Source of the DNA: Taxawa tesnikishii (nom. ined.)
Taxonomy: Eukaryota; Ascomycota; Dothideomycetes; Dothideales
Assembly (NCBI GenBank): GCA_030247885.1
Contig: JAPDRO010000013.1
Span: 248,001-312,000, forward strand
DNA length: 64,000 nucleotides
Direction: 5' to 3'
How positions within the stretch are numbered: position 1 is the first letter of the stretch; every line of letters starts with the position of its first letter. The notes beneath the pieces are model-generated. The model saw only the letters and a program-made list of their open reading frames with translations. It was not told the origin of the DNA and ran no database searches. Positions 58,649-64,000 of the stretch are shown here, one piece after another. A program made the position numbers and the translations under genes.

Positions 58649-59327
58649 GATTCCTATGAGTGCTGTGTTTCTCTGCCGTACGTGTCAGTATGTCCGGTCC
58701 ACGGAGATCTTTTTTGTTTTGCTTTCGAAAGCTGTCTCGAGTTCGACAAGGTTTGGAAGCTCCGTCACGGACGGTTGGCGGTCAAGACCCCTTGCTTGCC
58801 AAGAAGTGGTCGAGTGGTCGTTCTTCGGAAGCCATTTCTGCTCTGCAAAAGAATCGCTTTTCGGCTTTGACACAAGAACCTACCAAAAGAATCGCTTTTC
58901 GTGGGTGTCTTGGACTGCAGGTGCACACGGACAAGGCGGTCGAAGTGTCTTGGTTACGGGAAGAGGGCGGTGTTGGGTAGAAGTGGAATTTTACTCTATA
59001 TAATATGGATCTCTGGTGTGTCATTCAGTGGTCGGTGTTTGTCATAAGATCCATCCGTTGCGCGCCCCCACTGATAGGGTGGGCGTTTGAGGAACAGCTA
59101 CAGCTACTGCCTGTGCCCGTGCCCGTGCCCGACTTGGCGCGCTACGCGATAGACAGATACGGTAGCCGCGTAGATCAGTGCAGCTCGTCTCCACTTTCTT
59201 GCAGCTTCCTGCTGTTGCTGTCGTGAAACACGACCTAGAACCAACTACAGCGCAGCCGTACGCACACGGCCTTGCCTATACTCGACAACACTCTTGCTAT
59301 ACCACAGTCGACACCTCAACCGCAGCC
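58649..59327. promoter_or_regulatory. Divergent promoter of the SDR and the glutamine-synthetase-like gene
   Basis: These 679 bases lie between two divergent starts. They contain a perfect 18-bp direct repeat, CAAAAGAATCGCTTTTCG, at 58846-58863 and 58884-58901, a candidate tandem factor site. A TATATAATA sequence lies at about 58998-59006. GTGCCC repeats are seen near 59115-59130. Confidence 0.5.
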
Positions 59328-61089
59328 ATGCCCGTCACCGAGGACCCCTCCGACCTCACCCTGGACGACTTGGAAACCCTCCTCAAGGACGACCACAGCG
59401 TCAAGCTTGCCGGGATCGACGTCGACGGCATACTGCGTGGAAAGCTTGTCTCGAAGAAGAAGTTCTTGTCTGTCGCCAAGGATGGTTTCGGTTTCTGCTC
59501 TGTCATATTCGGCTGGGATATGCATGACCAGACATACTTCCGCGAGCTGAAGATCTCCAATGCAGAGAACGGGTACAGGGACATTGTCGCGCACATCGAC
59601 TTGAGCAGCTTCAGGCGCATACCGTGGGAGAACAACATCCCATTCTTCCTGGTCAGCTTCAGGGAGCCGGAGGGAAACAGCCTTTCTGCTTGCCCAAGAA
59701 GCCTGTTGGAGCGCACATCTAAGAAGATTGAGGATGCGGGAATGGGAGCATTGGCCGGAGGTACGCTATGCCGGTCGCGGCTACCGCCACCGTTGCGTAA
59801 TATCAGAGGCTAATGGCACCTCTGCGCAAGCATAGCCGAGTATGAGTTCTACACCTTCCGAGTCCCAGAAGATCCACACAAGCCTCGGTCGGAGCGCAAT
59901 TCCTCCAACACCGCCAGGTTCCTCAAGGAGAATCCAGTCGAAACCTTGCCGCATCTCGAGGAAGGCATGTTCGGCTACAGTGTAACAAGACCGACTCACA
60001 ACCAGGACTGGTATTACGGTATCTTCGACGCCTGTGCAAAGCTTAGGTGCAATATCGAAGGATGGCACACCGAGAGCGGTCCTGGTGTTTACGAAGCCGT
60101 GCGTGCGGACCGGCCGTTTGATATTTGGGACTGTGTGTGCTTACATGGACCTCACAGGCACTGGAGTACGGCGAAATCAAGGCCATGGCGGACAAAGCAG
60201 CTCTCTTCAAGTGGGTTGTCAAATTCTCCTACTCGCAAACGGTTACTAACCTTCCACTTTTAGACTGGTCGTCAAATCCATCAGCAGCAACTACGGTATA
60301 ACCCCTTGCTTCATGGCCAAACCAAGACAGGGCCTGCCTGGAAACAGCGGTCACATGCACGTTTCTCTGTTTTCACCCTCCGACAAATCTAACCTGTTCT
60401 ACCGCGCGGAGGCCGACTCGAACCCACCCCATCCAGGCTTGGAATACGTCTCGGACATCGGTCGCCACTTCCTCGCGGGCCTTCTCGACGGCCTGCCAGA
60501 TGTTATGCCGCTCGTCGCGCCTACCATTAACAGCTACAAGCGCCTGGTCGAGAATTTCTGGGCGCCTGTAACCGTATCTTGGGGTCTGGAGCACCGCGCC
60601 GCCAGCATCCGGCTCATCGCCCCACCTATTGCGTCTGCCAAAGCGACACGCTTCGAGATCCGTGTGCCTGGTGCTGACACTAACCCATACCTAGTTCTTT
60701 CTACAATCCTGGGATTGGGCTGGAGGGGTGTCGAGAAGAAGCTCGAGATTTCCATTCCGCCGTTGGGGAAGGGCGAGGATGTGGGCGGAGCGAGCGACAG
60801 GGGAGAGAGGCTTGCGAAGAGCTTGAAGGAGGCCGTGGAGAGGTTCAAGAGGAAGGGTAGTGTGGCGAGAGAGGTGTTCGGAGACGACTTTGTGGAGCAT
60901 TTTGCCGGCACCAGAGAGCATGAGATCAGGCTTTGGGACGAGGCCGTTACGGATTGGTGGGTTTTCTTCCTTTTTCCTCCACCATCTTTCGCCCCCGTTC
61001 CTGTCCTGCTGTCGAAGTTCTTCATTGAGGTCAACGGACTGACACGCGCGCTTTCTAGGGAGGTACGAAGGTATATCGAGACGGTATAA
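59328..61089 (+). CDS. Glutamine synthetase-like (type I/GlnT-FluG-like) enzyme, 490 aa, 5 exons
   Basis: Exons 59328-59760, 59836-60098, 60158-60210, 60264-60956 and 61059-61089 are in frame. The start MPVTEDPSDLTLDDLETLL precedes the beta-grasp domain (KLAGIDVDGILRGKLV, IFGWDMHDQ). The catalytic domain shows AEYEFYTFRVPEDP, EGWHTESGPGVYEA, CFMAKPRQGLPGNSGHMHVS, WAPVTVSWGLEHRAASIRLI and FEIRVPGADTNPYLVLSTIL, which carry the metal- and ATP-binding residues of the family. Fungal enzymes of this kind differ from the true assimilatory GS and may ligate glutamate to amines such as polyamines; the substrate here is unknown. Conserved catalytic motifs suggest it is active. It is divergent from the SDR and convergent with TRM44. 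Confidence 0.9.
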
Positions 61090-61236
61090 GAGGAACCCTG
61101 CTTGCATTTTGGCACGGGCTTTAACCACTTCTTACATTTGTTCCATTGTATATGTGTGTGTGTTATGGTGGTATTCTCACTTGTACCAGTATCGTCTAAC
61201 TCTAGGACACATCATCACGACGTGATCTCAAGAATT

Positions 61237-63306
61237 TCAATGCCCCTCACTCTTCTTGACAGCAATCTGCTTTGCTCGCTTGATCCAGTCCTCGCAAATT
61301 GCATGCATCGACATGTCGAGTTCCACTTCCAGAAGTCGGCGCACTTTTTCGTCTTTCTCTTCCCTGTACTCCACCGTCTCTTCTGTCACCACACCTTCGT
61401 TTACAGAGGGACTGTCGAGATCTTGTACAGTTTGATCGAGTCCTATCTTCGCTATTGCCTGGCTGCTAGCGCCATCAGATGCCCACTGCTGGCTACTCCC
61501 AGCATTGCCGTCAGCTTCCGCATTATTCGATCCTTGTGAGCTTGTCCGGCCAACGAGGCCACGACCGAGGATACATGCATTCCGTGTGCTTGGGATCCGG
61601 AGCATCTCCTTCTCAGGCTCGAAACCCATCACGCGTGCCAGACTGGCTACGTAGTCGCACAGCGTGGCGTACGCTGAGGGCATCTTCTTTCCACCCTGCG
61701 GTCGCTTCAAGGAGCCCGTTTCTGCTGCTTGATGCTCCTTGACCTCGTGCTTAGCTGGTTCGGAATCGGCTCCATTTGTGAGTGGCGAGCTTGCGTTCTG
61801 TGGATTAGATGTGGGTGCTGGCTGAACTGTTGGCGACGTTGATGTTGCTGAGGCTGACTGTCTGTGGTTCTCTAGTTTCGAAGCGGATGGTGCCCGGAAT
61901 CGAGCCCCAGCTAAACTGTGGCTGCAGCATGGAATCGCGATCCAAGGGCTGCGGTTTAGATACCCCAGCAATGGTGTCCAGGGTGTGAGTTCGTCGGCGT
62001 GGTTGCTCACAATGAATGTTCCCGGCTTGAAACGTCCGTCGTGGAACGCACGCTGTTGCGCCAGGTCCGCCGCATCCTTTGTTCCACTATTCTGTTGTAG
62101 AATGTGTGGCACGAGAACCATCTCGTGGAGCTGACTGCGGATGTGGGGAGGGAAAACGAACCAGGTTTTTCGACGGCGGGCATCGAAGCCCCAACCGGGA
62201 TAGCCTTCGCTGAGGAGGATGTGCACGAGGAGACCGTTTCCGCAGCCGATGTCGACGAAGCCTGGGAAGGGTGGCGGAGTGTTCTTCTTCCCTTCCTTTT
62301 CACCTTTTGCAGCATCCTCTTGACCCTCTCCGTCCGCCTCCGCTGGTCTTTTCTCGCAGCGCTGCTGCTGCTGCTGCTCGGGAAAGGAGTACATATCCCT
62401 CCACAGCTCGATGAGGAAGCTCGCGATGCCCAAATCTTCGAAGACATGCTTCCCTGGATCAGTTACCTCGACCCAGTCTGCAATAATCTGCTTCGCGTAC
62501 TTCGCCTTGAGCCGCGAGTACGTGTCCTGGAACCGCTGCTGCGGGACCACGAGGTCATGGTGCACACGCTTCACGTAGCCCGCCGCCTGACCTTGGCCGT
62601 GCTTGTGCAGTGTCCGCAGTAGCTGCAGCGCTGTGCGCTCTAGACGAGTGTCGAGTGGGTAAGAAGGGAAGAGGGAGAAGTGAATTGAGACTGTAGCTTT
62701 TGCCTCATCGTCCGCGTTGCCGTTAGCTGCGGTGGTACTTGTTTTGCTCAAAGGAGCGGAGTTGGACCACTGGTGTAGAAAGGCAAGAGAGGGTACAGTA
62801 GGATGGTACCAAGGCATCTCGTCGGGTGAGTCCAGGTGCGGTATATAGAGAACTAGAGAGTGACATGTATTCTCATACTGCGCCCTCCTACTCCAGAAAT
62901 GGCACGTTTGCACCAGATGTCGGTCCAGCTGCGGGTTACGCGGTACGAGCTGTCGTACATAAGTCCTTTGCCACTCCCACCCTTCAGGTATCTTCACTCG
63001 AACGGGCTGGTACTCGGGCTTCAGATGCTTTGTGATGTTGCTGAAGTGCTCCGAACTGGGAACAGTGCTGACAGAGACGTCATGTTCGCTGTCGTAGAAG
63101 ATGTCGGCTCGGAACAGATGCGTAGACATAATGTTAGGATTCTTGATCAGGTTGAGCATAACTCGTTCGAAGATCTCCGGTGAAAATGTACATGAGGAGG
63201 ACAGCATTGTCTTCCATTGTGCATTTTCCGATAACCGTAGCCAAGGCTCGTCCTGTGTGTGATTTTGAGGATTGAATGCACCACCGCTCTTTTGTGAAGC
63301 CGACAT
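61237..63306 (-). CDS. TRM44: tRNA (uracil-2'-O)-methyltransferase TRM44, 689 aa
   Basis: Intact single-exon gene with ATG at 63306. The N-terminal half has WLRLSENAQWKTMLSSSCTF and FERVMLNLIKNPNIMSTHLF. The SAM-binding core reads GFVDIGCGNGLLVHILLSEG with GWGFDARRRKTW, then IVSNHADELTPWTPLLGYLN and WIAIPCCSHSLAGARFRAP, the TRM44 active-site block. A Glu/Lys-rich insertion and a Ser/Pro/Asn-rich insertion interrupt the domain. YATLCDYVASLARVMGFEPE and RIPSTRNACILGR follow. The enzyme makes 2'-O-methyluridine 44 in tRNA-Ser in the cytoplasm. Fungal TRM44 is usually somewhat shorter; the extra length here is low-complexity insertions. Confidence 0.93.
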   Translation of the reverse strand: MSASQKSGGAFNPQNHTQDEPWLRLSENAQWKTMLSSSCTFSPEIFERVMLNLIKNPNIMSTHLFRADIFYDSEHDVSVSTVPSSEHFSNITKHLKPEYQPVRVKIPEGWEWQRTYVRQLVPRNPQLDRHLVQTCHFWSRRAQYENTCHSLVLYIPHLDSPDEMPWYHPTVPSLAFLHQWSNSAPLSKTSTTAANGNADDEAKATVSIHFSLFPSYPLDTRLERTALQLLRTLHKHGQGQAAGYVKRVHHDLVVPQQRFQDTYSRLKAKYAKQIIADWVEVTDPGKHVFEDLGIASFLIELWRDMYSFPEQQQQQRCEKRPAEADGEGQEDAAKGEKEGKKNTPPPFPGFVDIGCGNGLLVHILLSEGYPGWGFDARRRKTWFVFPPHIRSQLHEMVLVPHILQQNSGTKDAADLAQQRAFHDGRFKPGTFIVSNHADELTPWTPLLGYLNRSPWIAIPCCSHSLAGARFRAPSASKLENHRQSASATSTSPTVQPAPTSNPQNASSPLTNGADSEPAKHEVKEHQAAETGSLKRPQGGKKMPSAYATLCDYVASLARVMGFEPEKEMLRIPSTRNACILGRGLVGRTSSQGSNNAEADGNAGSSQQWASDGASSQAIAKIGLDQTVQDLDSPSVNEGVVTEETVEYREEKDEKVRRLLEVELDMSMHAICEDWIKRAKQIAVKKSEGH

Positions 63307-64000
63307 GACGGTGAGCCGTTTCGAGCAGAATAGCAGCCAACACCGGCGCTCTTTTCTACTCCTCCACCTTTACCCTCTTCTTCTTCCTGTTTGACGACCG
63401 TTTGATGGAGGAAGAAATGCGTAAGACTAAATCTGAAACGAAGCCTTGAGAAGCCTGAACAGGAATTTTTGCCTTACTCCAACAGCTGGTCAGGAAAGTG
63501 TTTGATGCCTGAACAGTACACTTCCCTTTCTTGTAGCAAGAGCCAGAAATCCGGAGGTGAGTTGTTGTTGTTGCTGTTGTTGTTGTTGTTCACAAGGAGC
63601 TGTTGCCAGATGAGTTATTTTATGATGACGTTGGCAAATATAAGAAAACGCTGCACGAGGAGGCGAGGTTGGAATCCTACTGCAATCGTGCAAAGCAACG
63701 CCTCTTTGATCACGAAGAAAGTAAACGTGGATCACAGGAGGTTGAGTTTGATGTAAAATGGTTGAACTGTCATTTCTCATGTCTAAACATCTTCCGAAAA
63801 TATAGCCTCGTAATCCATCTACCCATCAACTCAGCGTACAGAGCCCACAGCCACGTGTGAGTGAACAATACGGCCTTTTGCGAGTAATGCTCGTCCATTG
63901 AATTTCAACCGAGCGATATTAGGATTCGTTCGCCTCGTCTCTTCAGCGCCTCGGCCTCTAAACAAGCCTGGGAAGCTTTCAGAAGCGTCCTAACGCAACC
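63307..64000. other. Right flank, TRM44 promoter and a GTT repeat
   Basis: No gene is supported before the window edge. A (GTT)n repeat with one GCT interruption lies at 63561-63590. TRM44 reads leftward, so its promoter should lie just right of 63306. Confidence 0.5.
63561..63590. repeat. (GTT)n trinucleotide repeat
   Basis: Ten GTT-type units in a row with one GCT variant. Poly-Gln and poly-Leu frames across it are artefacts. Confidence 0.9.

Overview
The window looks like nuclear DNA of a filamentous ascomycete (Pezizomycotina; Dothideomycetes is my best guess, by inference only). The signs are short GT-AG introns of about 50-180 bases, several with CTAAC-like branch sites, compact genes on both strands, and families typical of these fungi: SOK1/Tcp11, an LPSISNLL-type C2H2 factor, FMP46-like and Cia1 proteins, and fungal-length ATP synthase d and complex I B8 subunits. 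I see no LTR element, virus-like element, LINE, CRISPR array or convincing tRNA.

Layout. 0-22 kb: an MHYT-domain membrane sensor, a paired-like HTH protein divergent from the Fe-S assembly factor Cia1, a SOK1/Tcp11 gene, an FMN-dependent alpha-hydroxy-acid enzyme, a large glycoprotein of unknown role, a CREG-like secreted protein divergent from ribosomal protein eS30, and an FMP46-like thioredoxin-fold protein. 22-27 kb: a large RRM-like gene with a badly interrupted frame. 27-33 kb: a gene-poor stretch with long G and C runs and small tandem repeats. 33-42 kb: a C2H2 regulator, an HhH-type protein, a tiny spliced and probably lipidated protein, and an MFS transporter. 42-48 kb: ATP synthase d, NAC alpha, ribosomal eL14 and an F-box-like gene. 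48-64 kb: a large conserved unknown, acyl-protein thioesterase 1, a DODA-type dioxygenase, complex I B8 divergent from a mitochondrial pyruvate carrier, an SDR divergent from a glutamine-synthetase-like enzyme, and tRNA methyltransferase TRM44.

The genes are mostly housekeeping (translation, mitochondrial energy metabolism, Fe-S assembly, tRNA modification) mixed with regulators and oxidoreductases. They do not form a metabolic cluster.

The strongest cross-window signal is technical or evolutionary. Seven genes with otherwise excellent protein similarity, including the essential eL14, lose frame at short G or C runs, nearly always as if one base were missing; an eighth may do so. Adding one base per run makes exon lengths divisible by three. 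This points to homopolymer under-calling in the assembly, although true decay cannot be excluded for the RRM-like gene. The most interesting biological candidates are the 64-residue protein whose first 7-codon exon is a textbook myristoylation/palmitoylation signal followed by an 11-residue repeat split by an intron, and an in-frame membrane-helix tail directly behind the TGA stop of the thioesterase.
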